Assembly (NCBI GenBank): GCA_015264885.1
Contig: JABZYY010000006.1
Coordinates: forward strand, 1 to 28,292
From: Streptococcus sp.
Lineage (GTDB): Bacteria; Bacillota; Bacilli; Lactobacillales; Aerococcaceae
Reading direction: 5' to 3'
Length of the DNA: 28,292 bases
The position numbers were made by a program, and so were the translations under genes. Numbering within the stretch: position 1 is the first letter of the stretch; each line of letters begins with the position of its first letter. This document shows positions 1 through 7,074 of the stretch, piece by piece. The notes beneath the pieces are model-generated. The model was not told the origin of the DNA, searched no databases, and saw only the letters and a list, made by a program, of their open reading frames with translations.

Positions 1-528
1 CCAGGGGTAGCGCGTCTAGGCGGAACTGGTACGGTAGAAATGCAAGCGGCGGACCCAAGTGGTGTTGCGATTGCTAAAGAATTAGTAGAAGTGATGGACA
101 AAGCAGGCTTGAACGCAAGCTACAGCGAAGACGTTCATTTCTCAATATGGCGTAAGGCGTGCGTGAACGGTACGATGAACGCGACATGTGCCATCTTAGA
201 TGCAAACATCGGTGAAGTATTCGATACTTCAACTGCCGAAGCTATCGTAACGCAAATTATCAGTGAATTCGTTGCCGTTGCGGAAAAAGAAGGCGTGCAT
301 TTGGATCCAGCTGCAATGAAAGATTATGTGTATACTGCTTCTAATAAAGTTCGCGGACACTATCCTTCAATGCACCAAGACTTAATTCAAAACCACCGCT
401 TTACTGAAGTGGACTTCTTGAACGGCTTTGTGGCTAGAAAAGGGAAGGAATACGGTATTCCGACACCGTACTGTCAATTGATTACAGAGCTTATCCACGC
501 AAAAGAAGATATTCTAAAAGTTAAATAA
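1..528 (+). CDS. panE: 2-dehydropantoate 2-reductase, C-terminal part (5' end outside window)
   Basis: The reading frame is open from base 1 and runs to a TAA at 526-528, so the N-terminal NADPH-binding Rossmann half lies upstream of the window. The visible 175 residues match the all-helical C-terminal domain of the ketopantoate reductase (ApbA/PanE) family. The segment WRKACVNGTMNATCAI carries the K-x3-N-x3-N pattern that holds the catalytic lysine and substrate asparagines. A later EVDFLNGFV stretch is also typical of the family. The enzyme reduces ketopantoate to pantoate in pantothenate and CoA synthesis. Paralogues of uncertain substrate exist in Lactobacillales, so the family is firmer than the exact substrate. 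An internal ATG at position 40 is not the real start, because homology continues upstream of it. The gene converges on mtnN. Confidence 0.85.
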   Translation, partial: PGVARLGGTGTVEMQAADPSGVAIAKELVEVMDKAGLNASYSEDVHFSIWRKACVNGTMNATCAILDANIGEVFDTSTAEAIVTQIISEFVAVAEKEGVHLDPAAMKDYVYTASNKVRGHYPSMHQDLIQNHRFTEVDFLNGFVARKGKEYGIPTPYCQLITELIHAKEDILKVK

Positions 529-542
529 TAGAAAAACAAATG

Positions 543-626
543 AAAGAATCAGTTTGTTATTGAAAGAGTCATAGTGGGCACCGGCCAGGGCCTCCCGTTC
601 TTTCAATCAACTGATTCTTTTTTTGC
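543..626 (+). terminator. panE terminator with a nested hairpin in its loop
   Basis: An outer stem, AAAGAATCAGTTTG (543-556) with CAACTGATTCTTT (608-620), is followed by a T run, so it reads as a Rho-independent terminator for panE. Inside it a second 9-bp stem pairs 559-567 with 599-607. The remaining 31-nt loop is GC-rich and contains ACCGGC and GGGCCT. A plain terminator does not need this nested part. The loop resembles the start of the repeat at 14831-14863 (see findings). Confidence 0.7.
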
Positions 627-640
627 ATCAACTTACAGTA

Positions 641-693
641 AGAAAAAGAACACGCAAAAATGAGTGAGGACAAGCCTGCGCTCCTTTTTGCGT
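641..693 (-). terminator. terminator of the luxS-metQ-mtnN operon
   Basis: On the minus strand, ACGCAAAAA (693-685) pairs with TTTTTGCGT (660-652). A partly paired GGAG/CTC segment lies inside, and a T-rich tract follows (650-641 on the minus strand). It lies about 30 bp beyond the mtnN stop codon, facing the panE terminator. Confidence 0.6.
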
Positions 694-721
694 TTAGCGT
701 TTGCGGTAAATTTAGGGAGAT

Positions 722-1414
722 TTATAGGAATTTTTCAACGATAATACGCACTGCTTCGAATGCGTTTTGAGATGCTTTTTCGAGTGTTTCCTCGAAGGTA
801 TCAGGGGCATCTCCACCCACATGGTCGCTCACACCACGCACGTTTAGTACGGGAATGTTATAGAAGCTAGCCACTTGTGCAATAGGAGCGGCCTCCATAT
901 CACTTGCGACGATGTCTGGTAATTTTTCGCGAATCGTAGTAACGGCATCTACCGAACTCATAAACGAGTCACTTGTTGCGATAAAGCCAGTTTGGATGTT
1001 AAATCCACTTACTTTTTCGCGCAGAAGTTCGACAATTTTTCCGTGTAAATAATCATCTACAGGATAGTCGGCTGGCATCTGAGGGACTTGTCCCCAGGCG
1101 TAGTCGAAGCCAGTCGCATCCACGTCGCTATAGGCGAATTTTGTAGAAACAATGACATCGGCCAAGTCGAATGCGGGATTAAAGCTTCCTGTTGTCCCGG
1201 TATTAATAATGAGGTCAGGATGAATTTTGTCGCATAACCATGCAGCAGCGGCAGCGGCATTGGCTTTTCCGATACCTGACTGTACAAGATATAAGTTCTC
1301 ATGTACTTCTAGGAGTCGGATAGGACCTTTTTCAAAGACTACTTTTCCGGGTGCGAAATGCTCTTCAAATGGATGCAACTCTTCTTTCATCGCTGCAACG
1401 ATAGCAATCTTCAT
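722..1414 (-). CDS. mtnN: 5'-methylthioadenosine/S-adenosylhomocysteine nucleosidase
   Basis: The 230-residue protein has the usual length and motifs of the MtnN (Pfs) family. The N-terminal MKIAIVAAMKEEL carries the active-site glutamate. INTGTTGSF follows at about residue 70. A SDMEAAPIAQVA segment binds the substrate ribose, and RGVSDHV holds the catalytic aspartate. The enzyme cleaves adenine from S-adenosylhomocysteine and methylthioadenosine in the cytosol. Its product S-ribosylhomocysteine is the substrate of LuxS, encoded two genes upstream. The start lies 3 nt after the metQ stop with only a weak GGGG-type ribosome site, which suggests translational coupling. It is the last gene of the operon, followed by a terminator at 641-693. 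Confidence 0.95.
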   Translation of the reverse strand: MKIAIVAAMKEELHPFEEHFAPGKVVFEKGPIRLLEVHENLYLVQSGIGKANAAAAAAWLCDKIHPDLIINTGTTGSFNPAFDLADVIVSTKFAYSDVDATGFDYAWGQVPQMPADYPVDDYLHGKIVELLREKVSGFNIQTGFIATSDSFMSSVDAVTTIREKLPDIVASDMEAAPIAQVASFYNIPVLNVRGVSDHVGGDAPDTFEETLEKASQNAFEAVRIIVEKFL

Positions 1415-1417
1415 GAA

Positions 1418-2302
1418 TTATTTACCCCACACTTCAGAAACAGGTTTCTTCACTTCCACTTTTGTTCCTGCGAATTGTTCAGAAATGTATTTTTGGATTT
1501 CTGGGTCGTGGTAAAGTTCAACTAATTTTTTGTATTCTTCTTTGTTGGCATTTTCTTCTTTCACGGCAATCACGTTAATGCTTGTGATTGTAGAAGCGTC
1601 TGCTTTTTCATAGAAGAGTGAGTCTTTCAATACGTTTAAACCACCTTCAAGGGCGATTGTGTTTCCGATTGCGATTAAATCAGTGTCGTCTAATACACGT
1701 ACGCTTGTAGTGTCATCAATCAGTAGGAATTCAAGATTTTTCTTGTTTTCTACGATGTCGCTAGGAGTACCAGTGCCATCTTTGAAGTCACTTGGTAATT
1801 TAATTAAACCAGCGCTTTCTAATAAGCGTAGCGCACGAGTAGTGTTATATGGGTTATCAGGAATTGCCACTTTTGCACCGTTTGGTAGGTCGTTTAATGA
1901 TTTTACCTTTTTAGAGTAAAGCCCCATTGGTTCAATATACGTAGTGCCAACTGGAACGAGTTTGTTTGAGTTGGCTTCGTTAAATCCTTGTAAGTAGCCA
2001 ATGGATTGGAATGCGTTGGCATCCACAGTTCCATCTGCCACGCTTTCGTTCAATGGCACGCCGCCGTTAATTTCTTGGACTTCGATTTTTAGGCCTGCTT
2101 TTTTCGCTTGTTCAGACTCAGCGATGTATCTCCAGATGTCTGCATCAGAGCCGACAGAAGCGATTTTGACTGTTTTCAGTTCTGAACCTGAAGATTGAGC
2201 GTTTGATGAGCTAGCAGAACTTGAAGCATTGTTGCCGCAAGCACCTAAGACGAATGCAGCAGATAGGGCGATAAGAGATTTAGCGATAGTTTTTAATTTC
2301 AT
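1418..2302 (-). CDS. metQ: MetQ/NlpA-family substrate-binding lipoprotein
   Basis: The 294-residue protein starts with a lipoprotein signal peptide whose lipobox is LGAC (Cys22), followed by a Ser/Asn-rich linker. It should therefore be anchored outside the membrane. The body matches the NlpA/MetQ family: VKIASVG near residue 45, then VDANAFQ, YIEPMGLYSKK and VAIPDNPYNTTRAL. This family binds D/L-methionine for the MetNI ABC transporter. No metN or metI lies within the window, so it is an orphan here. As I recall the family, the usual binding-site motif is FFQH and the later one IPNDPSN; here they read AFQS (97-100) and IPDNPYN, so the ligand may differ. It sits between luxS and mtnN under a methionine-type T-box, which supports a sulphur amino-acid role. 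A GGAGG site lies 10 nt before the ATG. Confidence 0.85.
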   Translation of the reverse strand: MKLKTIAKSLIALSAAFVLGACGNNASSSASSSNAQSSGSELKTVKIASVGSDADIWRYIAESEQAKKAGLKIEVQEINGGVPLNESVADGTVDANAFQSIGYLQGFNEANSNKLVPVGTTYIEPMGLYSKKVKSLNDLPNGAKVAIPDNPYNTTRALRLLESAGLIKLPSDFKDGTGTPSDIVENKKNLEFLLIDDTTSVRVLDDTDLIAIGNTIALEGGLNVLKDSLFYEKADASTITSINVIAVKEENANKEEYKKLVELYHDPEIQKYISEQFAGTKVEVKKPVSEVWGK

Positions 2303-2357
2303 ATAGGGGGTTCCTCCAGTCTAGGTGTCTACTGTTTCTTACTGAATCAGCGTGTCG

Positions 2358-2831
2358 TTAAATCACTTTACGCTCGAATGGGTCGATGCTGATGCCTTGT
2401 TCTAAAACTTGTTTAGCATATTCTTTCGCACCGAATAATGAGTGGTCGCGGTAGTTTCCGCATTGTACGGCAGAGACGCCTTGAATATCTTCGAATTGAA
2501 TCTTTTCGACGATTTCTTCAAGTGTTGATTTCAATGCGCGTGCGATATCTTCAGGAGAACGTTCTTCCCAAAGGATTAAATGGAAACCAGTACGGCATCC
2601 AAATGGAGAGATGTCGATGATTCCTTCCAAGCGGTCACGTAATAGGTCTGCTAATAAGTGCTCGAATGTATGAACGACACCTGTTGGCATTTCTTGTTTA
2701 TTTGGTTGTAAGAATCGGATGTCAAAGTTTGAGATGACGTCGCCTTTCTTACCATGTTCGTTTGCGATTAAGCGAACGTAAGGTGCAATCACCTTGTTAT
2801 GGTCTAGTGTAAAGCTTTCTACTTCAGCCAT
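2358..2831 (-). CDS. luxS: S-ribosylhomocysteine lyase (autoinducer-2 synthesis)
   Basis: The 157-residue protein has the standard LuxS length. HTFEHLL gives the metal-binding His54 and His58 and catalytic Glu57. SPFGCRTGF holds the catalytic Cys79, and [10 protein letters not shown] the third metal ligand Cys124. LuxS splits S-ribosylhomocysteine into homocysteine and DPD, the precursor of autoinducer-2. It is the first gene of an operon with metQ and mtnN, preceded by a strong AGGAGG site and by the T-box leader. Having the enzymes for both steps in one transcript is a direct pathway link. Nothing appears missing. Confidence 0.97.
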   Translation of the reverse strand: MAEVESFTLDHNKVIAPYVRLIANEHGKKGDVISNFDIRFLQPNKQEMPTGVVHTFEHLLADLLRDRLEGIIDISPFGCRTGFHLILWEERSPEDIARALKSTLEEIVEKIQFEDIQGVSAVQCGNYRDHSLFGAKEYAKQVLEQGISIDPFERKVI

Positions 2832-2869
2832 GTTGATTTCCTCCTAAGTTGTTTTGATGAAACGAAAAT

Positions 2870-3125
2870 AAAAAAGCCCGCACTTCTAGCGCTTGCTAAA
2901 AGGACGAGTTGCAGTCGTGGTACCACCTTTGTTCGTCTTCGGGGGAGAAGACCTTTTCCGTCTAGACGGATGGTTGATAACGGGAGTACCCGGATTGTCT
3001 TAAAGTTTCGGACAAGCTGCTCAAAGATCATGTTCAAAAATAACGACTTGCTTACTCGCACCAACCGTAAGCTCTCTATGAAGTTTTATTTTTTACTCTT
3101 CTTTTCATTGCGTTTCGATATGTTA
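2870..3125 (-). promoter_or_regulatory. T-box riboswitch leader, methionine (AUG) specifier
   Basis: Read on the minus strand, the leader has T-box landmarks in order. Stem I starts with AGAGAGCUUACGGUUGGUG. The specifier segment GAACAUGAUCUUUGAGC places AUG at 3031-3029. The T-box bulge and antiterminator GGUGGUACCACG lie at 2927-2916. A competing terminator follows, with CUUUUAGC paired to GCUAGAAG and a U run (2875-2870). Uncharged tRNA-Met should pair with AUG and with the bulge, and so permit transcription of luxS-metQ-mtnN. The leader ends about 40 nt before the luxS start. An open frame across this region (2819-3064, minus) is not a gene. Confidence 0.9.
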
Positions 3126-3132
3126 TAAAAAC

Positions 3133-3161
3133 AGGATACTGGTATCTGGGTGAAAAGTCAA
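3133..3161 (-). promoter_or_regulatory. promoter of the T-box / luxS operon
   Basis: On the minus strand TTGACT (3161-3156) and TATCCT (3138-3133) are separated by exactly 17 bp. The expected transcription start falls around 3125, just ahead of the T-box stem I. Confidence 0.75.
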
Positions 3162-3406
3162 TGTGAAAAACATACTTTTTGGTATATTTATTATTTATAG
3201 TTCGCTATTCTTAATTTTTATAACGAAAAACTAGATTTAAAAATTGTTTTGTTCGTGTTTTGGTTGAGTTTGGTTGGCGTGCTGTCAATTTTATTAATTT
3301 TTACGCAAAAAAAATCTCTAGATTGGAAAGATTATAGAATAGAGTGAAAAGTTTCACGCTATACAGTATAATGAAGCTATCTATAAAACAATGAAGGGTG
3401 ACAACA
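3162..3406. other. divergent intergenic region between luxS and bceA-1
   Basis: About 245 bp of AT-rich sequence separate the luxS promoter from the first Bce-type ATPase gene. I see no gene in it. The only structures are the palindrome and the -10 element listed separately close to the ATPase start. Confidence 0.6.
3344..3372 (+). promoter_or_regulatory. bceA-1 promoter with overlapping palindrome
   Basis: A consensus TATAAT lies at 3367-3372. Its -35 position has no good match but is covered by the perfect palindrome GTGAAA-AG-TTTCAC (3344-3357). That arrangement suits a regulated promoter. The palindrome does not match the TNACA-N4-TGTNA box of BceR-type regulators, so the protein that reads it is unknown. 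Confidence 0.5.
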
Positions 3407-4174
3407 ATGACATTATTAGATGTACAACACGTACAAAAAGTTTATCAAACACGTTTTGGAGCCGCTGAAGTGACTGCGTTAAAAGACATTAACTTCTCAG
3501 TAGAAGAAGGCGAATATGTGGCAGTCATGGGGGAATCTGGTTCTGGTAAAACAACGCTATTAAATATTTTAGCGACACTAGACCGTCCAACAGATGGAAC
3601 TGTGCTTCTAAACGGGGAAGACATCCAAAAGATTTCTGATAAAGTATTAACGGAATTCCGTCGTGACCACTTAGGGTTCGTATTCCAAGACTTCAACTTA
3701 TTAGAAACATTATCCGTGTATGACAATATGGTATTGCCACTTGTGTTAGCACGTCGTCCAATCGACGAAATGGAAAAGAAAGTTCAACCAATCGCTGAAA
3801 TGCTAGGCATCGAGGACTTATTGAAGAAATATCCATATGAATTATCTGGAGGTCAACAACAACGTGTGGCAATCGGCCGTGCGATGATTACAGACCCAAG
3901 CTTACTGTTAGCCGATGAACCAACAGGGGCGTTGGACTCAAAATCAGCCAGCAATACATTAGACTTATTCGATAAAATCAATCAAAACGGACAAACGATT
4001 TTAATGGTAACACACAGTACAGTTGCCGCAAGTCGTGCCAAACGCGTTCTTTTCATTAAAGACGGTTTAATTTACAACCAATTGTACCGTGAAGGAAGAA
4101 CGGACCAACAAATGTTTGAATTAATCTCAGAAACATTAACTGCGATGGCAAACAGAGGTGAGGAACATGTTTAA
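3407..4174 (+). CDS. BceA-type ABC transporter ATPase, copy 1
   Basis: The 255-residue ATPase has a Walker A GESGSGKT (42-49), Q-loop Gln94, signature LSGGQ (146-150), Walker B LLLADE (166-171) and His203. It belongs to the MacB/BceA class, whose members drive FtsX-domain permeases that remove peptide antibiotics such as bacitracin from their lipid targets. The ATG at 3407 is chosen over the upstream in-frame GTG at 3398, because AAGGGTG then sits 7 nt before the start. The end overlaps the following permease by 8 nt. The gene is repeated almost unchanged at 6307. The two copies differ mainly at the N-terminus and near residue 120. Confidence 0.9.
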   Translation: MTLLDVQHVQKVYQTRFGAAEVTALKDINFSVEEGEYVAVMGESGSGKTTLLNILATLDRPTDGTVLLNGEDIQKISDKVLTEFRRDHLGFVFQDFNLLETLSVYDNMVLPLVLARRPIDEMEKKVQPIAEMLGIEDLLKKYPYELSGGQQQRVAIGRAMITDPSLLLADEPTGALDSKSASNTLDLFDKINQNGQTILMVTHSTVAASRAKRVLFIKDGLIYNQLYREGRTDQQMFELISETLTAMANRGEEHV

Positions 4175-6137
4175 TCTACTGCGTTCCATGGCGATTACGA
4201 ACTTACGTAAGAACCGTGCTCTCTATGTACCATTTGCACTCGCAACCGTGATGGTAACGGTGGTGCTATATGTAACGAACGCCCTTGCTGCAACGCCGGA
4301 GTTCGCTCATCTAGAAGGTGGGTCAGCGATGGCCAAGACTCTTGGGTTTGGTTTCGTCATCGTTCAAATCGTATCACTCGTCGTTATTTTGTATGCGAAT
4401 GCCTTCGTAATGAAAAACCGTGCTAAAGAATTCGGTTTATACGGGATTCTCGGTCTTGACCGTAAGAATATTCAATTGCTCAGCTTGATTGAGTTAGTTG
4501 TCTTTGCCGCTTTAAGCATCGGTCTAGGGTTAATCCTTGGTGTGATTTTCCATGCGGCATCATTTGCGATTCTATTGAAACTCATTCAATACGATATCGG
4601 TATTAAATATTCGTTCCAATTCGGAAGTATTATTGCCGTTCTGTTAACGATGGTGGCCATCTTCGTTCTTGTGTTCTTTTTAAATGCAGCGAAGATTTAC
4701 ATGAGCCGTCCGCTTGAGTTATTAAAAGAAAAGAAAAAAGGGGAGAAGAAAGGCCGCGCCGTTACGGTTCGTGCCATTATCGGTCTAGGACTTCTAGGGT
4801 ATGCATACTATATGTCTCAATCCATCGAGTCTCCGGTTAAAGCTCTTTTATACTTCTTCTTAGCCGTATTATTAGTAGTGATTGCGACTTATATTTTATT
4901 CGACGCGGGTTCGATTGCGCTTCTATCCATCTTGCAAAAGAATAAGAAGTTATTCTATAAACCAACGAACTTTATTTCGATTTCAAACTTGCAATTCCGT
5001 ATGCGTAAAAATGCTGCCGGACTTGCCAGCGTGTGTATCCTTTCTACAATGGTACTTGTTACAATGGCGACAACCGTAGCGCTTCAACGTGGGACAACAG
5101 CCAGACTCGATAGCAACTATCCAACAGATTACTCTGCTGTTGCTTACTTTGTTTTAGAAAAGGATATGGATCAATATCCTCCAATCGTTCAAAAGATTAA
5201 GGAACAAACGAAAGGTCAATTGAAAGACGAGAAGACATTCTTAAACGTGCTTCGTTTCGGTCAACGTACGGAGAATGGATTCGACTTTGCGAATGTGAAC
5301 TCAGGAGATAGTCCTGCAGCGATGTTCACCCTTGTTTCAGTGGACCAATATAATAAGATGTTTGGGACGAACTACACGGTTGGCGAAAAGGAAATGATTG
5401 TCGGCCACATTAAAGGGGACGTTAAACAAATTTCAGAAGTAAAGACGTATTCGGTTGTGTATAATGCGACGATTACAGTCAAAGAGATGATTGATGGGAC
5501 TCCATACGCGAAAGTGATGCCACAACTACCATATGTGGCAGACAATCAGTATGTAGGGATTGTAAAAGATCCAATGCCATACTTAAACCCAGTGGCTGGC
5601 CAAGCAATGTATTACTTTACTTGGAATACCAATACACCATTTGAGTTACGTGACGCTGAATGGGCTGCGTATAAGAATGTGAAGAGTCAATACAAGGCAG
5701 ATGCCATGGCGTTAAGCAGTAAGAATGAAGAGGCTAAAACGCTCTATGCCTTCATGGGTAGCTTGCTCTTAGTAGGGGCACTTCTTTCAATCGCATTCTT
5801 CATTGGTGCAGTTCTTGTCATTTACTATAAACAAATTTCTGAAGGGTACGAAGACCGTGACCGTTTCGTTATCTTACAAAAACTCGGTATCGATCAAAAG
5901 ACAATCAAGAAATCGATCAACCGTCAAGTGTTAATTGTATTCTTCTTACCGCTTGTCACAGCGTTTATCCATACCACATTTGCCTTCAAGATGTATCGTA
6001 AGATTATCGAGCTCTTCGGGGTTGACGGCAGCGTGACATTAAACGCGACAGTTGTGATTGGTGCGATTTTCGTAGTCGTCTATCTCATCGTGTATCAAAT
6101 CACTTCACGTAGTTACTACAGAATTATTAAACGTTAA
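4167..6137 (+). CDS. BceB-type permease, copy 1
   Basis: The 656-residue membrane protein has the BceB layout. An N-terminal membrane segment is followed by an FtsX-type helix group, a second group, a large extracellular domain at about residues 310-530, and three C-terminal helices. LRKNRALYVPFA, KNRAKEFGLYGILGLDRKNI and LEYDD-free GYEDRDRFVILQKLGID segments are typical of this permease class. In characterised Bce systems the extracellular domain recognises the peptide antibiotic and signals to a partner histidine kinase. The ATG at 4167 follows GAGGTGAGG and overlaps the ATPase end. A terminator follows at 6152-6184. Which peptide it recognises cannot be told from sequence. Confidence 0.88.
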   Translation: MFNLLRSMAITNLRKNRALYVPFALATVMVTVVLYVTNALAATPEFAHLEGGSAMAKTLGFGFVIVQIVSLVVILYANAFVMKNRAKEFGLYGILGLDRKNIQLLSLIELVVFAALSIGLGLILGVIFHAASFAILLKLIQYDIGIKYSFQFGSIIAVLLTMVAIFVLVFFLNAAKIYMSRPLELLKEKKKGEKKGRAVTVRAIIGLGLLGYAYYMSQSIESPVKALLYFFLAVLLVVIATYILFDAGSIALLSILQKNKKLFYKPTNFISISNLQFRMRKNAAGLASVCILSTMVLVTMATTVALQRGTTARLDSNYPTDYSAVAYFVLEKDMDQYPPIVQKIKEQTKGQLKDEKTFLNVLRFGQRTENGFDFANVNSGDSPAAMFTLVSVDQYNKMFGTNYTVGEKEMIVGHIKGDVKQISEVKTYSVVYNATITVKEMIDGTPYAKVMPQLPYVADNQYVGIVKDPMPYLNPVAGQAMYYFTWNTNTPFELRDAEWAAYKNVKSQYKADAMALSSKNEEAKTLYAFMGSLLLVGALLSIAFFIGAVLVIYYKQISEGYEDRDRFVILQKLGIDQKTIKKSINRQVLIVFFLPLVTAFIHTTFAFKMYRKIIELFGVDGSVTLNATVVIGAIFVVVYLIVYQITSRSYYRIIKR

Positions 6138-6151
6138 TCAATTCCAACTCC

Positions 6152-6184
6152 AAAAGAGGTTTCCGTGCGAAGCCTCTTTTTTTT
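6152..6184 (+). terminator. Rho-independent terminator after bceB-1
   Basis: A 12-bp stem, AAAAGAGGTTTC with GAAGCCTCTTTT and one G-T pair, encloses a 5-nt loop and runs into a T tract. It separates the two duplicated transporter units. Confidence 0.85.
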
Positions 6185-6200
6185 GTGCTTTTTTCCAAAG

Positions 6201-6214
6201 TGACAAAAATGTAA
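6201..6214 (+). promoter_or_regulatory. BceR-type operator box before bceA-2
   Basis: TGACA-AAAA-TGTAA is an inverted repeat with a 4-bp spacer. It fits the TNACA-N4-TGTNA box described for BceR-like response regulators. It lies about 90 bp before the second ATPase start. A TATACT at 6268-6273 could be the -10 element, but no good -35 is visible, as expected of an activated promoter. Confidence 0.55.
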
Positions 6215-6306
6215 GAAATGGGGATAAAATGATAGGATAGTGTCATGATTTCCCTTTATGAGTGGACTATACTAAGGTCAACAAATGAAAGTAAAGGGTG
6301 AAAACA

Positions 6307-7074
6307 ATGACATTATTAGATGTACAACATTTACAAAAGAAATATCAAACACGCTTTGGAGCTGCTGAAGTGACGGCACTCAAAGACATCAGCTTCTCGG
6401 TTGAAGAAGGCGAATACGTAGCCGTGATGGGGGAATCGGGTTCAGGGAAAACAACGCTCTTAAATATTTTAGCGACACTCGACCGTCCAACTGCTGGGTC
6501 CGTCTTTTTAAACGGAGAAAATATTCAAAATATCTCTTCTAAAGTTCTTACGGAATTCCGCCGCGACCACTTAGGGTTCGTGTTCCAAGACTTCAACCTA
6601 TTAGAAACTTTATCGGTCTATGATAATATGGTGTTGCCGCTCGTACTCGCTCGTCGTCCGATTTCAGAAATGAAGCAAAAGATTGAGCCGATTGCGCAAA
6701 TGCTAGGAATCAAAGACTTACTGAAGAAATATCCTTATGAACTATCAGGTGGGCAACAACAACGTGTGGCGATTGGCCGTGCGATGATTACAGACCCAAG
6801 CTTGCTCTTAGCCGATGAACCAACAGGGGCGTTGGACTCAAAATCAGCTAGTAATACATTAGACTTATTCGATAAAATCAATCAAAACGGGCAAACGATT
6901 TTAATGGTAACGCACAGTACGGTTGCTGCAAGTCGTGCCAAAAGGGTTCTTTTCATTAAAGACGGCTTGATTTATAATCAATTGTACCGTGAAGGAAGAA
7001 GTGATCAACAAATGTTCGAGTTGATTTCAGAAACATTAACTGCGATGGCAAATAGAGGTGAAATCCATGTTTAA
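6307..7074 (+). CDS. BceA-type ABC transporter ATPase, copy 2
   Basis: This 255-residue ATPase is a near copy of the one at 3407, with the same Walker A, LSGGQ, Walker B and H-loop. From about residue 140 to the end the two proteins differ at only a few positions, and the DNA has long identical blocks. Differences are concentrated near the start (HLQKKYQ against HVQKVYQ) and around residues 62-80 and 119-138. The ATG at 6307 lies 7 nt after AAGGGTG, so the in-frame GTG at 6298 is not used. It forms its own unit with the permease that follows, behind a terminator and a BceR-type box. Confidence 0.9.
   Translation: MTLLDVQHLQKKYQTRFGAAEVTALKDISFSVEEGEYVAVMGESGSGKTTLLNILATLDRPTAGSVFLNGENIQNISSKVLTEFRRDHLGFVFQDFNLLETLSVYDNMVLPLVLARRPISEMKQKIEPIAQMLGIKDLLKKYPYELSGGQQQRVAIGRAMITDPSLLLADEPTGALDSKSASNTLDLFDKINQNGQTILMVTHSTVAASRAKRVLFIKDGLIYNQLYREGRSDQQMFELISETLTAMANRGEIHV

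Noticed and set aside
2819..3064. Open frame of 81 codons on the minus strand upstream of luxS
   Set aside because: It lies wholly across the T-box leader, overlaps the luxS start, and its composition reflects the RNA structure. It has no ribosome site.
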